A stretch of 64,000 nt of DNA from Streptomyces sp. NBC_01445 (GCF_035918235.1 NZ_CP109485.1:10199001-10263000), one strand, 5' to 3'. Shown: positions 42,364 through 52,433, numbered from the stretch's first letter. The notes: generated by a model from the sequence alone, not told the origin. Numbers and translations: made by a program.

Positions 42364-43230
42364 GTGCTTCCCACGCGACACAAGACAGCAACGATCAAGG
42401 GCCAAGAAGTCTTCTACCGCGAGGCCGGACCCAGCGACGCACCGGTCGTGCTGCTGCTGCACGGATTCCCGAGCAGCTCGCACATGTTCCGCCATCTTGC
42501 CCCCGCGCTGGCCGATGACTATCACGTGATTGCCACCGACCACATCGGATATGGCCACTCCGCCATGCCCAAGGTGGACGCATTCGACTACACCTTCGAC
42601 AACCTCGCCGGCATCACCGCCGGACTGCTCAACCACCTAGGCATGAACCGCTTCGCCATGTATGTGCACGACTACGGAGCACCGATCGGCTGGCGCCTTG
42701 CGCTCGACCCTTCCTTCGACGTCAGCGCGATCATCTCGCAGAGCGGCAACGCCTACATGGAAGGCTTCGTCAAGCCCTTCTGGGACGATCTGTTCGCGTA
42801 CGCCACCAATCCAGGCCGCGACACGGAGCCGGGCGCGCGGGCCAAGTTCAGCCCGAGTACGACCCGTTGGCAGTACGAGAACGGCGCCACCGACACCAGC
42901 CTGGTCAGCCCCGACACCTGGACTCTCGATCAGCTCCTGCTGGAGCGGCCGGGCAACGACGAGATCCAGCTGGCGCTGTTCCGCGACTACCCGACGAACA
43001 TCGAGGGGTACCCGAAGCTGCAGGAGTACTTCCGTACCAGCCAGGTGCCCCTGCTCGCGGTATGGGGCCAGGGGGACGAGATCTTCGGGCCGGACGGCGC
43101 GCGGACGTTCTCCCGTGACCTGCCAGAGGCGGAAGTCCACCTGCTGCCTGCCGGACACTTCGCCCTGGAGACGCACCTGGACGCCATCAGCGGATACATC
43201 CACGGGTTCCTCGGACGCGTCCTGACCTGA
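42364..43230 (+). CDS. Epoxide-hydrolase/dehalogenase-type alpha/beta hydrolase
   Basis: A 288-residue protein. GTG 42364 is chosen for GGAGG 5 nt upstream; an ATG at 42325 is less likely. LLLHGFPSSSHMFRHLAPAL holds the oxyanion HGFP. IATDHIGYGHSAMP follows, and MYVHDYGAPIGWRLAL places Asp as nucleophile (HDYG), as in epoxide hydrolases and haloalkane dehalogenases. Downstream are LAVWGQGDEIF with the acid and LLPAGHFALETH with the catalytic His. It likely opens an epoxide or related reactive compound. Confidence 0.88.
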   Translation: MLPTRHKTATIKGQEVFYREAGPSDAPVVLLLHGFPSSSHMFRHLAPALADDYHVIATDHIGYGHSAMPKVDAFDYTFDNLAGITAGLLNHLGMNRFAMYVHDYGAPIGWRLALDPSFDVSAIISQSGNAYMEGFVKPFWDDLFAYATNPGRDTEPGARAKFSPSTTRWQYENGATDTSLVSPDTWTLDQLLLERPGNDEIQLALFRDYPTNIEGYPKLQEYFRTSQVPLLAVWGQGDEIFGPDGARTFSRDLPEAEVHLLPAGHFALETHLDAISGYIHGFLGRVLT

Positions 43231-43430
43231 AGCGTGTCGAGACCCGCACACCTCCCGCCGATCTCCGGCCAAATGTGATGTGTGCATGACGGATAGAATG
43301 TGCTGATCACGGCCCGGTTCAGGCGGCCGATGCCGGGCTGGCCGTCGCAGGCTCTTTCGGCGTCAGGCAGTTGATACCACGGGCTTCCCAGTCGGAGCGG
43401 CGTGGGAGGCGCCACAAGAGAGGTGGCGTG

Positions 43431-45203
43431 GTGGCCACGTTGACAGCAGTGAATATCGGAATGCCGAAAGACGTCCCCTGGCACGGAAAGACCGTGCACA
43501 CCGGCGTCTACAAGCAGACCGTTGCCGGACCTCGGATGGTGCGGCGGCTGAACATCGACGGGGACGGCCAGGGAGATCTAGGCGGGCACGGCGGTGAGCA
43601 GCGGGCGGTGCTGGTCTACCAGACCGACTCCTACCGCTTCTGGGCGAACGAGCTGGGCCGCGACGACCTCACTCCCGGGCAGTTCGGCGAGAACTTCACC
43701 GTGGATGGGTTGCCCGACGATGAGGTCTGCATCGGGGACCGCTACCGCATCGGGGAAGCCCTGTTCGAGGTCACTCAACCCCGGGTGACCTGCTACCGGG
43801 TGGGCCTGCGCATGGGTGAGCCACAGATGGCCGCACTGCTCGTGGCCCACCACCGCCCCGGCTTCTACCTCCGCGTCATTGAGGAAGGCGAGGTCGAGGC
43901 GGGGCAAAAGATCGTCAAGGTCTCCACCGGCCCGGAGGCGATGACCGTCGAAGAGATCGACCGGGTGCTCTACCTGCCCGGACACACCCGTGAGCAGGTC
44001 GAACGGGCCCTGCGGATCCCCGCGCTCAGCCCCGGCTGGCAGGGTTCCATGCGCACCTTGCTGGACCAGGCCGACGGCGAAGGTGGTGCTTCCTCGGGCA
44101 GCGCCGGACTGAACACCGCGGCCACCGCACCGCCACCTGCCTGGCCGGGCTTCCGCCCGCTGACTGTCACGCATATCCCGTCCGAGAGCCGCAGCGTGTT
44201 CTCTCTGCACCTGGCCGCCGCAGACGGCTCGGCGCTGCCGGCCGCGCTGCCGGGCCAGTTCCTCACCGTCAAAGTCCAGCCCGCGGGCGGCGTGCCACCC
44301 CTGATCCGCAGCTACTCCCTGTCCGGCGAGCCAGGCACTGGCGCGTACCGGATCAGCGTGAAGGTCGAACCGCACGGCGCCGCCAGTAACGAGCTGCGTG
44401 CCCACATCCGGGTCGGCGACCAACTGGATGCCGCCGCGCCCCGCGGCACCTTCTGCCTGACCGGGGGCGACAACCCGGTGGTACTGCTGTCGGCCGGGGT
44501 CGGTGTCACCCCCGTCCTGGCCATGCTGCACACCCTCGCCCATGACCGCTCCACCCGCCAGGTGTGGTGGCTGCATGGAGCCCGTGACGGCAGCGAGCAC
44601 CCCTTCGCCCAGGAAAGTCGCGACCTGATCGCCACCCTGCCCAACGCCCGGTCGACCGTCTACTACAGCAGGCCCGCTTCCAACGACCACCTTGGCGTGG
44701 ACTACGACGAAGCGGGCCGTCTCTCGGCCGGGCCTGTCCGCCGGCTCGGCCTACCCACCGACGCCGACGCGTACCTGTGCGGCCCCACCGCATTCATGGA
44801 CAGCCTCACTGCCGCGCTCGTGGACTGCGGTCTCGACGCCTCCCGCGTCCACACCGAGATCTTCGGCGCGGGCCCCGCCATCACCCCCGGGATCAAGGGC
44901 TCGGCAACCGGGCCCGCGCCTCACCAGCCCGCGGGCCCGCCCGGCAGCGGACCCGAGGTCGCCTTCGCCCGCAGCGGACTCACCGTCCCCTGGAACGACG
45001 CCCAGGAGTCCCTGCTCGAACTCGCCGAAGTCTGCGACGTCCCCGTCCAGTGGTCCTGCCGCACCGGGGTCTGCCACACCTGCGAACTCGCCCTCATGTC
45101 CGGCACCGTCAACTACTCACCCGACCCCGTCGAACCCCCCGCCGAGGGCAACATCCTCATCTGCTGCTCCAAACCCGTAGGAGGGATTGTCCTGGACCTC
45201 TGA
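43431..45203 (+). CDS. MOSC domain-oxidoreductase-ferredoxin fusion
   Basis: A 590-residue three-part protein starting at GTG 43431 after AGAGAGG (43428 is an alternative). Residues 1-220 are a YiiM-like MOSC domain (GDLGGHGGEQRAVLVYQTDS, GQFGENFTVDGLPDDEVCIG, VTQPRVTCYRVGLRMG with the Cys). Residues about 260-480 are a ferredoxin-reductase module (RSYSLSGEPGTG, FAD binding; LLSAGVGVTPVLAMLHTL, NAD binding). Residues about 505-590 are a plant-type 2Fe-2S domain (SCRTGVCHTC, then ICCSKP). The electron chain NAD(P)H-FAD-2Fe-2S would feed the MOSC part, as in reductases of N-hydroxylated compounds. The ferredoxin cysteines needed for the cluster are present. Confidence 0.9.
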   Translation: MATLTAVNIGMPKDVPWHGKTVHTGVYKQTVAGPRMVRRLNIDGDGQGDLGGHGGEQRAVLVYQTDSYRFWANELGRDDLTPGQFGENFTVDGLPDDEVCIGDRYRIGEALFEVTQPRVTCYRVGLRMGEPQMAALLVAHHRPGFYLRVIEEGEVEAGQKIVKVSTGPEAMTVEEIDRVLYLPGHTREQVERALRIPALSPGWQGSMRTLLDQADGEGGASSGSAGLNTAATAPPPAWPGFRPLTVTHIPSESRSVFSLHLAAADGSALPAALPGQFLTVKVQPAGGVPPLIRSYSLSGEPGTGAYRISVKVEPHGAASNELRAHIRVGDQLDAAAPRGTFCLTGGDNPVVLLSAGVGVTPVLAMLHTLAHDRSTRQVWWLHGARDGSEHPFAQESRDLIATLPNARSTVYYSRPASNDHLGVDYDEAGRLSAGPVRRLGLPTDADAYLCGPTAFMDSLTAALVDCGLDASRVHTEIFGAGPAITPGIKGSATGPAPHQPAGPPGSGPEVAFARSGLTVPWNDAQESLLELAEVCDVPVQWSCRTGVCHTCELALMSGTVNYSPDPVEPPAEGNILICCSKPVGGIVLDL

Positions 45204-45212
45204 GACGACGGC

Positions 45213-45541
45213 CCCGCCACGCCTGGGCCCTTGCCGAAATGGCCCAACCGGGTGGCAGTGCGCCACGTGACGGCAACCACCTGCCACCTGCCTCCGAGTC
45301 CATCGGCGTCCTCATCTATGCCCAGACCTGGCACTGGACCGACCCGCACAAGTCCGTCCCGGAAGCCCTCCGAGTACTGCACCCCGGCGGCGCACTCGCC
45401 CTCTGGTGGAACGACTCGGACAGCACGGTCCTCTGGATAGCCGACCAAGACGCCCGCCTGCGCCACCTCTTCGGCACCGAGGACAGCGAACCCGACCCCA
45501 TGGCCCGATTCCGCAAACTGCCGCCCGAACTCAGCTTCTGA
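45213..45541 (+). pseudogene. SAM-dependent methyltransferase, 3' fragment
   Basis: Immediately after the fusion gene, a plus frame without a start reads GVLIYAQTWHWTDPHKSVPE then ALRVLHPGGALALWWNDSDS and ends at 45541. This is the second half of a class I methyltransferase (motifs after the SAM-binding loop). The N-terminal half with the GxGxG loop is absent. Confidence 0.75.
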
Positions 45542-45625
45542 CAGGCACCTCGAGCCCACAGCGCGAGAGCCCCTCCGGCAGGTTCAGCGCGGGCGCTGCG
45601 AAGCGCGCCTGTCCTCCTAGCCGAC

Positions 45626-46153
45626 CTACCAGCGCATGTCGAGGGCGTCGAGTTCGGTGCGGCGTTCGGGGGTGAGTTTGTCTGCCCGCCTACGTGTGTT
45701 GGCGAGGAACATGCCGAGGGCGACTGGCACGCTGTCTCCCTCAAGTGCCGCGCTGTGCGCGCCGCGTCCGGCCTCGTCCAAGGGCACTAGCTCGATGTGT
45801 TTCCTGGGTACGTTCAGGTGCCCCTCCCGACTGTGGAACTGACGGGCAGCCGCCAGGTTGAGCATCCACTTGTCGTCCCGGGTGCGGCGTACCGGCCGCT
45901 CGTCCTCGCCCGCTGCCTCCAGGCCGAGGACGTGTCCCAGCAGCCACTGCTGCGCCGCCCCGAGGTTGTCCCACCCCAACCGCTGTACCTGCACGCACAC
46001 GCCGAGGTCTTCGCCCTGCACGACCGGAACACCCGCCTCGCGGGGGAGTGTGCCGCCGGCATCGATATGGCTTTTGGCTGTAGGAAGGGGCTTGGGTTCG
46101 CGGGGGCGTAGCAGACGTGGATCTATTGTCTGGCCTGGGGTGTTGGGGTTCAC
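45626..46153 (-). CDS. Helicase-associated domain fragment
   Basis: A 175-residue frame containing a block WMLNLAAARQFHSREGHLNV followed by PRKHIE, then LGMFLANTRRRADKLTPERR and LDALDMRW at the end. Such Trp-bounded repeats occur in tandem at the C-terminus of streptomycete helicase-associated proteins. The helicase core is missing, and the N-terminal part (to about residue 85) retains only a degenerate earlier repeat. It may be the tail of a lost large gene rather than an independent protein. Confidence 0.55.
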   Translation of the reverse strand: MNPNTPGQTIDPRLLRPREPKPLPTAKSHIDAGGTLPREAGVPVVQGEDLGVCVQVQRLGWDNLGAAQQWLLGHVLGLEAAGEDERPVRRTRDDKWMLNLAAARQFHSREGHLNVPRKHIELVPLDEAGRGAHSAALEGDSVPVALGMFLANTRRRADKLTPERRTELDALDMRW

Positions 46154-46849
46154 TGGGTCGGTTGGCCTGGCTCGGGATGCTTCAGGATTCGTGAGGGTGG
46201 AGCGGTATCCAGGATGAGAGGGAGAGAGCTAAACGGGGCTGGGGGAGGGGTGGTGGGTGTGGCGTTGCGGGTGGTGGGTTCCTTGTCCTTCCCGGAGGCC
46301 GACCGGGCTTCGGGGTATCTGGGGCTTTGGAGGGGGAGTTGGTGGACCGGTTCGTGTTGGCGGGGGTGGGAGCGGGGTTCATGGACCGGTCGGGAGCGGA
46401 TGAGCGTGTGACGCTCACGCAGTTCGCAGTGGTCCCCTGCAGGCTGGAGGGCTGGTCTCCTCGACGTGCAGCGGATGCATGACGCTTTGCGTGCGTTCTT
46501 CACCCGGGAGGGTGGTGCGTAGGCGTGGGGGAGCAGTTGGCTGGCAGGGGACATGATCGTCGCTTTCAGCCTGGCCCGAGCGAGGGGCCGGTTCCGGGCG
46601 TCTTATCCGACCTGCCGGCGTTGCCGGGGAACCTTCTTCGCGACGACTCCCTTTTCTTGTTCGATCTCGAATCAACAACACCGCGTTGTTCAGAGCCCGG
46701 TCGGGGGCCACCGAAAGGACACGCGATGTTGCTGCATCACATCGCCTTTGCACGCATCGACTTCACCATGGAGTCCCTCGAGGGCGCCCGCGCCCGTGTC
46801 GGAGAGCTCACCGACTTCTCCCGGCTGCTGACTCCATGCAGGCGCTGCT
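46154..46849. other. Gap with a possible recombinase scrap
   Basis: A plus frame at about 46337-46440 reads ELVDRFVLAGVGAGFMDRSG then ADERVTLTQFAVVP, resembling the N-terminal SAM-like domain of tyrosine recombinases seen in Tn554-type elements. It is short and unsupported by a start. No other gene is recognised here. Confidence 0.35.
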
Positions 46850-47085
46850 GGAGTCACTGGCCCGTGCCTGCCACCGGACACCCCCAGGTTCTCTTCCAGC
46901 TCCACCCCGGTCCCACCGTCCGGCAGGCCCTCCAGGGCCGTGCCGTTGCCCACGACGACGATGCGGGCGGCCGGTTCGTCCTGCTTGGCCAACCGACCCC
47001 AACAGGGCCAGCAGCTCAGGGATCCGGTCGCCCATGGTCAGCACGGCGACACCCACACGGGGCCGGGTCACGACCACCACATCCT
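46850..47085 (-). pseudogene. Family 2 glycosyltransferase N-terminal fragment
   Basis: The minus strand reads RPRVGVAVLTMGDRIPELLA in one frame, then after a single-base shift near 46992 AKQDEPAARIVVVGNGTALE and VELEENLGVSGGR. Together these form the beginning of a GT-A fold glycosyltransferase, up to the GGRN position. The DxD-containing part is missing. It is both frameshifted and truncated. Confidence 0.7.
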
Positions 47086-47420
47086 CACGGCCGGCGATCA
47101 GGTGAACGGCGAGCGTACTCCAACCAAACCGAACCGCCGCCCCAGCGAGAAAGGCCCTGGCTTCCGGCCATTTTGTGCGGTGCGACGACCATGGCGACCT
47201 GGCCTTTCACCTCCTCGAGACTAGTCGGATTCACACCTATTCGAACTGATTGGAAATCTTCACGAGTCGCCACAGCCCCCATGACCTGCACACATGGCAT
47301 TCACTCCATGCATACAGGTCGGGCACGTCTCAAACACGGTCAGTCAAGTGGCCTTGCCCCGTTGCTTAGGCGAAGCTGCTCCCGGCCCACAAGGCCCCCG
47401 ACCCTCCTGAAGGAGCCCTC
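47086..47420. other. Upstream region of the protease inhibitor gene
   Basis: No supported gene. It contains the promoter region of the inhibitor gene and AAGGAG 6 nt before its start. Confidence 0.45.
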
Positions 47421-47858
47421 ATGCGCACGAACATGCGCTTCGCCGCCACCGCAGCCACCGCCACCGCCCTGATCGGCGGAGCACTCATCGCGACCTCGGT
47501 CACCGCCACCGCGGCGCCCGCCAGTCTGTACGCACCCTCGGCACTGGTCCTGACCGTCTCCCAGCCCGGCGGATCGACCGACACCGCAGCTCGTGCCGTC
47601 ACACTGAGCTGCATGCCCGGCGCGAGCGGCACCCATCCCAACCCCGCCGCGGCCTGCACCGACCTGCGCGCCGCCGACGGCCGGCCTGACTCCCTGCTGT
47701 CCACCACGCCCGGCCAGGCCTGCACGAGACTGTGGTCCCCCATCACCGTCACGGTCGACGGCGTCTGGCAGGGCACCCGCACCTCCTGGAAACACACCTT
47801 TGCGAACTCCTGCGAAATGAACGACACCGTCGGGCAGAGCAGCCTCCTCAACTTCTGA
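47421..47858 (+). CDS. Subtilisin inhibitor-like protein (SSI family)
   Basis: A 145-residue secreted protein. The signal peptide runs from MRTNMRFAATAATATALIGG to about residue 32 (ATAAPA). The mature part follows the SSI layout: SLYAPSALVLTVSQPGGSTD, VTLSCMPGASGTHPNPAAAC, then CTRLWSPITVTVDGVWQGTR and HTFANSCEMN. Two disulfides are expected from the four mature-domain cysteines. The reactive-site position after the second cysteine pair begins C-T-R, so Arg at P1 would favour trypsin-like targets rather than subtilisin. SSI proteins regulate extracellular proteases during growth. A hairpin follows at 47872. Confidence 0.93.
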   Translation: MRTNMRFAATAATATALIGGALIATSVTATAAPASLYAPSALVLTVSQPGGSTDTAARAVTLSCMPGASGTHPNPAAACTDLRAADGRPDSLLSTTPGQACTRLWSPITVTVDGVWQGTRTSWKHTFANSCEMNDTVGQSSLLNF

Positions 47859-47871
47859 CCTCAGCGGCACC

Positions 47872-47900
47872 CCTTGGGGCCGGGCAAACGGCCCCCAAGG
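47872..47900 (+). terminator. Terminator hairpin of the inhibitor gene
   Basis: ccttggggccg pairs with cggcccccaagg, with one extra C bulged, around a ggcaaa loop, 13 bp after the stop codon. Position and strength fit an intrinsic terminator without a T-run. Confidence 0.65.
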
Positions 47901-47952
47901 ACGGACGCCCCCGGTTCGTGCCCCGTGGGCGCAGATCCCCGTGGATGAGTAG

Positions 47953-47996
47953 CCTTTGCCTGCCACGCACCAGGTTCCCCGCGTGGCAGGCAAAGG
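47953..47996. repeat. Perfect 16-bp inverted repeat
   Basis: cctttgcctgccacgc and gcgtggcaggcaaagg are exact complements around a 12-nt spacer. It lies about 95 bp after the inhibitor gene and before transposon scraps. It could be a second terminator or an element end. Confidence 0.5.
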
Positions 47997-48179
47997 CATA
48001 TCCACGGCACAGCCGGACGCACGGGTCGAACGGGGCAACCGGACGCGGCAGGCGGTGCTGAGCCCAACAGTCGAGATCGTGTCCGTGGAGGGGCTGCAGG
48101 CGCTGCCTCGGGCGGAGCTCGAGGTGCCGTCCCTCGTCCAGCAGCTCTCCGGCCACCGAGACCTCGCTGGGCTCCGCAC

Positions 48180-48260
48180 GCGGGGAACCGGCGACCTTCA
48201 GCATGTCCGGCCACTGCGTGATCACCTTGTTCAGGTTCACGCGGTTACGGGCCAGATCAT
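48180..48260 (-). pseudogene. Tn3-type transposase scrap
   Basis: The minus strand encodes NRVNLNKVITQWPDMLKVAG, the sequence near the end of Tn3-family transposases (usually RVNLDKIxxxWPDMLRVAGS). Homology stops after VAGS. Nothing else of the transposase remains. Confidence 0.65.
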
Positions 48261-48990
48261 TCCTGGATGCGCAGGGGATCTGCCGGCTGTGCCGCAGGCA
48301 GGCCACCCTCCTCCACCGCGATGACCAGGCCGCATCCTGGGAGGAGGTCCGTACGGGCGGGCAGCAGCTCTACATCACCGGCCTCTTCCGCAGCTCCGTT
48401 TTCACCCCCCGACGCCTCCCGCCACGCCCGCACCCGATCCCGCCCACCAGCAGCTGGTTCTGTTCGACATGGCCCGCAGCCTGCACCACCGCGGAGGCGC
48501 GGAACGTCTGGCGGACCGCGCCCAGCCGCATCTGGCGGCCTGGGCGGGCCAGTTCACCGACCGGCAGGCGGCCCGTCTGGGATGGCGCCGGGATCTGACC
48601 AGGCAGGCCCATATCGGCGTCAACTTCCTCCTCGGTCTCCTTGACGCTTCCGGAGTGAGGCTGAGCGCCACCGATGCCGCACTGCTGAAGAAGATCCCCT
48701 ACCTGCCCCACGCCCACGTCACCGACATCCTTGAGGAAGCCGGCCTGCTGGCGCGAACAGAACATGCATGCGCCATGACGGCCTGGGCACAGAGGCGCAT
48801 CGCCCACCTCCCCAAGGCGATGCAGGCCCAGGTAGAAGTGTGGCTGGCAGTGATGCGCGACGGCACGACCCGCACACCGCGGCAGCGGCCACGCACAGAG
48901 ACGACGATCCGACTGCACCTGGCCGGTGCGCTGCCCGCCCTCACCCACTGGGCACAGGACGGCATCACCCCTCGTCACCACCGAAAGTGA
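48230..48990 (+). pseudogene. Recombinase-associated zinc-ribbon/helical gene, frameshifted
   Basis: The first frame reads RSFLDAQGICRLCRRQATLL with a C-x2-C pair, then GGQQLYITGLFRSSVFTP up to a run of six C at about 48404-48409. From there the matching reading is in a second frame: HQQLVLFDMARSLHHRGGAE, LPHAHVTDILEEAGLL, and finally RPRTETTIRLHLAGALPALT before the stop at 48990. This is the N-terminal region of site-specific recombinases of Tn554-like elements in Streptomyces. The catalytic domain is absent. Loss or gain of one C in the homopolymer explains the break. Confidence 0.6.
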
Positions 48991-49076
48991 GACAGGGCCG
49001 TTGATTGGACAGTCCCTCCTGTGACGCCCGAACCTCCTCCACGGTCCCGTAGGGCCGTGGAGGAGGAGCACGGTGC

Positions 49077-50243
49077 TCAGTGGGTGAACGCGGCCGAGAT
49101 GATACGTCTGACGACCTTGTTCATCTCGCTGCCCTTGGCATCCGTGGAGTTGACCGAGTAGACGAGGGTGCGGCTCAGGTCGCGGACCCCGAGTACGGCG
49201 GTGTTGTATCCGTAGAGGCCGCCGGTCTTGCCCCAGCCCACCGTGCCGTCCTGCAAGGTGAAGCGCGTCAGGCCGGCGCTGTACATGGCGGGCTGGTCAC
49301 TGCCGTACAGGGGTATGCCCTGCGGGACCGTGAACATCTCCTTCAGTTGGGCCTTAGGCACCACTTGGCCGCGGAACAATGCGTGCAGGAAGCGTTCCAG
49401 ATCTGCTGTCGTGGAGATGAGGTTGCCCGTGGCCCAGACGTCCGTGACATTCCACTGGGTGACATCGCGCAGTTCGGTCGTCCCGTCGGAGCTCTTGACG
49501 GCTTGGTAACCGTGGTTGTGCGGGCCGTGGATGCGCGGGTCGGTGCCGGGGAATGAGGTGTGGCGCAGGCCGAGCGGACGCAAGATGCGTTGGGAGACCT
49601 GCTGCTCGTACGAGCCACCGGTCGTCGTCTCGATCAGCAGACCCAGCAGCGTGTAGTTGACGCCGACGTAATGCTGCTGGGTGCCGGGGGCGAATTCGCG
49701 GGACTTGGCAGCCGAGGCTGCCACCAGCTGCCGTGGGGTGACGGTGCCGAAGCGGTGCTCGTACGCCTCGGCGAAGGGCTTGTCGTCGTGGGCTTCCTGA
49801 AGTCCGCTGGTGTGGTTGAGGAGTTGACGGACGCTAATGGGGGGGCTATCGGGCAGCAGGCCCGGCAGGTAGTCCTGGACGGACGCAGCGAGGTCGATCC
49901 GGTGCTCGGCGGCGAGCTGGAGTACGACAGCCGCCGTGAAAACCTTGGTCGTGGAACCGGCACGGAAGCGACCCTGTTCCAGTGCCTTGTGCCCGCTGCC
50001 GATCTCGGCGACGCCACTGGAGCCGCGCCAACTGCCGTCCGTTCCGGCGACTCGGACGAGGGCCGCGGTGGCGTCAGCGTCCGGCAGGCCGGCGATCGCC
50101 GCCCGCAGCGCCTTGGCGTCGGGGCGTGGAGCCGAAGCGGTGAGGGAGGGCGAAGCAGCGAAGACCGGTGAGGCGGCGACCGGGCCGGCCGCGATGGCGA
50201 GCACGAGTGAGGTGGCCAGCGCGGTGCGGGTACGGACGGTCAT
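49077..50243 (-). CDS. Secreted serine hydrolase (class C beta-lactamase/DD-peptidase fold)
   Basis: A 388-residue protein with a signal peptide (MTVRTRTALATSLVLAIAAG, ending near SPVFA). Catalytic motifs of the serine beta-lactamase-like superfamily are present: RAGSTTKVFTAAVVLQLA (SxxK), HYVGVNYTLLGLLIE (YxN) and VGWGKTGGLYGYN (KTG). LLNHTSGLQEAH is typical of D-alanyl-D-alanine carboxypeptidase and esterase members. Its substrates could be peptidoglycan stem peptides or D-peptides. It is single and leftward, separated from the replication-type gene by about 290 bp. Confidence 0.92.
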   Translation of the reverse strand: MTVRTRTALATSLVLAIAAGPVAASPVFAASPSLTASAPRPDAKALRAAIAGLPDADATAALVRVAGTDGSWRGSSGVAEIGSGHKALEQGRFRAGSTTKVFTAAVVLQLAAEHRIDLAASVQDYLPGLLPDSPPISVRQLLNHTSGLQEAHDDKPFAEAYEHRFGTVTPRQLVAASAAKSREFAPGTQQHYVGVNYTLLGLLIETTTGGSYEQQVSQRILRPLGLRHTSFPGTDPRIHGPHNHGYQAVKSSDGTTELRDVTQWNVTDVWATGNLISTTADLERFLHALFRGQVVPKAQLKEMFTVPQGIPLYGSDQPAMYSAGLTRFTLQDGTVGWGKTGGLYGYNTAVLGVRDLSRTLVYSVNSTDAKGSEMNKVVRRIISAAFTH

Positions 50244-50529
50244 GGTGAGGCTCCAGGGATAGGAGTCGACCTCGCGGTGTGCGAGTAGCTCCCATCCTGG
50301 CGCTCACGCAGTACGGTCGGATCGTCGGAAGGGACTGTGCACACCCGGGCAATCACGCAGGCCAACTCAGCGATGGGTAAGGGTAGGTGTCAGGGCGTTC
50401 CCCTACGGGGGCAGCAGATCCTGGCCAAGGACGAACGCCTCGCCCGCACCAGGAACGCCGCAACCTCGCGATCATTGAGTCCGCTCTGTCCGCCGGCGCA
50501 CAGCGCCCGCTCCATCCCCGAGGACGCTC

Positions 50530-52086
50530 ATGAGCGCCGAACCCGTTCGCTTCGACGCCGCCACCGCCGCCGCGCAGATCCACCAACAGAGCCTCAGCTT
50601 CCCTCCACCGGAAACCGCGCCTGCTCCAAGGCTTCCCACCCAGCAGACCGACGGCCGCCACGCCGAGCCCTCCGCAGGCTTCATGCCGACCTCATTGACC
50701 GACCGCGGCAACGCCAAGCTGTTCGCCCGCCTCCACAGCGATCAGTTCCGCTACGTCATCGGCATGGGCTGGCACTCCTGGGACACCTACCGCTGGAGAC
50801 TCACAGGCGGCGACGAAGCAGCCGTATGGGCCGCCGGGGAAATGGCCGAACAACTCCCCAGCCACGACCCGACCGGAGCGTTCAGCAACCGCGAACTCGC
50901 CTCCCACCGACGCCACTCCCTATCCTCCTCCGGCGTCAAAGCCCTCCTCTACCAGGCGCAGGCCGCCCCAGCCCTGCGCCTGGACCCCGACATCCTCGAC
51001 GGCGACATCTACGCCCTCTGCACGCCCGCCGGCGTCTCGACCTGCGCACCGGCGAGCTGCGCAAGCCCAACCCGCTCACCGACATGCACTCCCGCGCCAC
51101 CACCGTCGCACCCCACAAGATGCCAACCCGGCGCTGGATCAGCTTCCTGCGCGACACCTTCGGCGACGACGACAAAGGCCAGGAGACGATCCGCTTCCTG
51201 CACCTGCTGCTCGGCTACTCCATCACCGGCGACGTCGGCGCACAGATCCTGCCCTTCCTCTACGGCTCCGGAGCCAACGGAAAGTCCGTCCTGCTCGAAG
51301 TGACGATGCAGATCCTCGGCGACTACGCCAACGCGGCCTCGCCCGGATTCCTCATGGAGAAAGGCAAGTTCACCGAACACTCCACCGAGCTCACCGAGCT
51401 GCACGGCCGGCGCATCGTCGTATGCAGCGAGCTCAAGCCCAACGACAAATTCAACGAGGCCCGCGTCAAACTGCTGACCGGCGGAGACACCATCACCGCC
51501 CGCCGCATGCGCCAGAACTTCTTCACTTTCACCCCCACCCACAAGCTCTGGCTGCTGGGCAATCACCGCCCCGAAGTCGGCACCGGCGGCCACGCCTTCT
51601 GGCGCCGCATGCGCATCATCCCCTTCGAGCGCCGCGTCCCCGACGAACGCAAAATCGACAACCTGGCCGCCGAACTCGTCGCCGACGAAGGCCCCGGCAT
51701 CCTCCAGTGGCTCATCGAAGGTGCCAGCCAGTACCTGGCAACCCGAGACCCGCTCACCGGCCCCACCTCCGTAAGGATTGCCACAGCCGCCTACGAAACC
51801 ACCGAAGACCACGTCGGCCGCTTCCTCACCGAAAGCTGCACCAACAGGCACCGACGGCCGCCGCGACCCCGACCTGCGCGTCGAACAGAAACTCCTCTAC
51901 GAGACCTATGGTCGCTGGTGCTCCGACGAAGGCATCCGCGCCTCCACTCCACGCGCTTTCGCCAGCCGCATCCGCCAGGAACTCGGTCTGGCCTCACCCG
52001 CCGAAATGATCAAGAACAACGCCACCAAGTTCTACCCCGGCCTGGCCCTGCTGCCCGACGACACCGAGGCAGGCACGAACTCGTGA
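50530..52086 (+). pseudogene. Phage/plasmid P4-type primase-helicase (D5 family), frameshifted
   Basis: ATG 50530 follows GAGG and opens a frame with an N-terminal region (RYVIGMGWHSWDTYRWRLTG) ending near 51045. The next part is in another frame: PLTDMHSRATTVAPHKMPTR, the D5 Walker A segment FLYGSGANGKSVLLEV, VVCSELKPNDKFNEARVKLL and LWLLGNHRPEVGTGGHAFWR. Near 51840 the reading changes again to RRDPDLRVEQKLLYETYGRW and stops at 52086. The order is that of mobile-element primase-helicases. Two shifts, at C/G-rich runs, make it a pseudogene unless they are sequence errors. Confidence 0.8.
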
Positions 52087-52232
52087 CACCACCAGGCACA
52101 CTGGGACGCCCGGCAGCCCGAACCTACGAAAAATGACCGCTGGCAAGAGCAGCAGCGGATCGGCTGCGCACGCCGCAGCCGATCAAAGACCAGGACAGGC
52201 CGTCCACCGGCTGCCCGAACACAGGAGGCCCG

Positions 52233-52433
52233 ATGAGCGCGATGCCGCAAGAAGGCGATCTCGCCCAGGAGGCCGAGGTCGTGTGGCTCGAAGACCCCAC
52301 CGACCTCGACCGACCCCCGCACCATCGCACCCGGAAAAGTCGGACAAAAGACGGCACGGTCACAGGGCACTCCCGACGCTGTCCCCGTCGGCTCCTGAGC
52401 TCCGGCAGCGCCGACCAGCGACCCAAGCACTGA
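52233..52433 (+). CDS. Small unknown protein downstream of primase
   Basis: A 66-residue frame from ATG 52233 with AGGAGG 5 nt upstream, a strong site. It begins MSAMPQEGDLAQEAEVVWLE and continues with a basic, polar stretch (RTRKSRTKDG). The second half is less convincing and may have been shifted. No family is recognised. Position suggests a mobile-element accessory gene. Confidence 0.4.
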   Translation: MSAMPQEGDLAQEAEVVWLEDPTDLDRPPHHRTRKSRTKDGTVTGHSRRCPRRLLSSGSADQRPKH

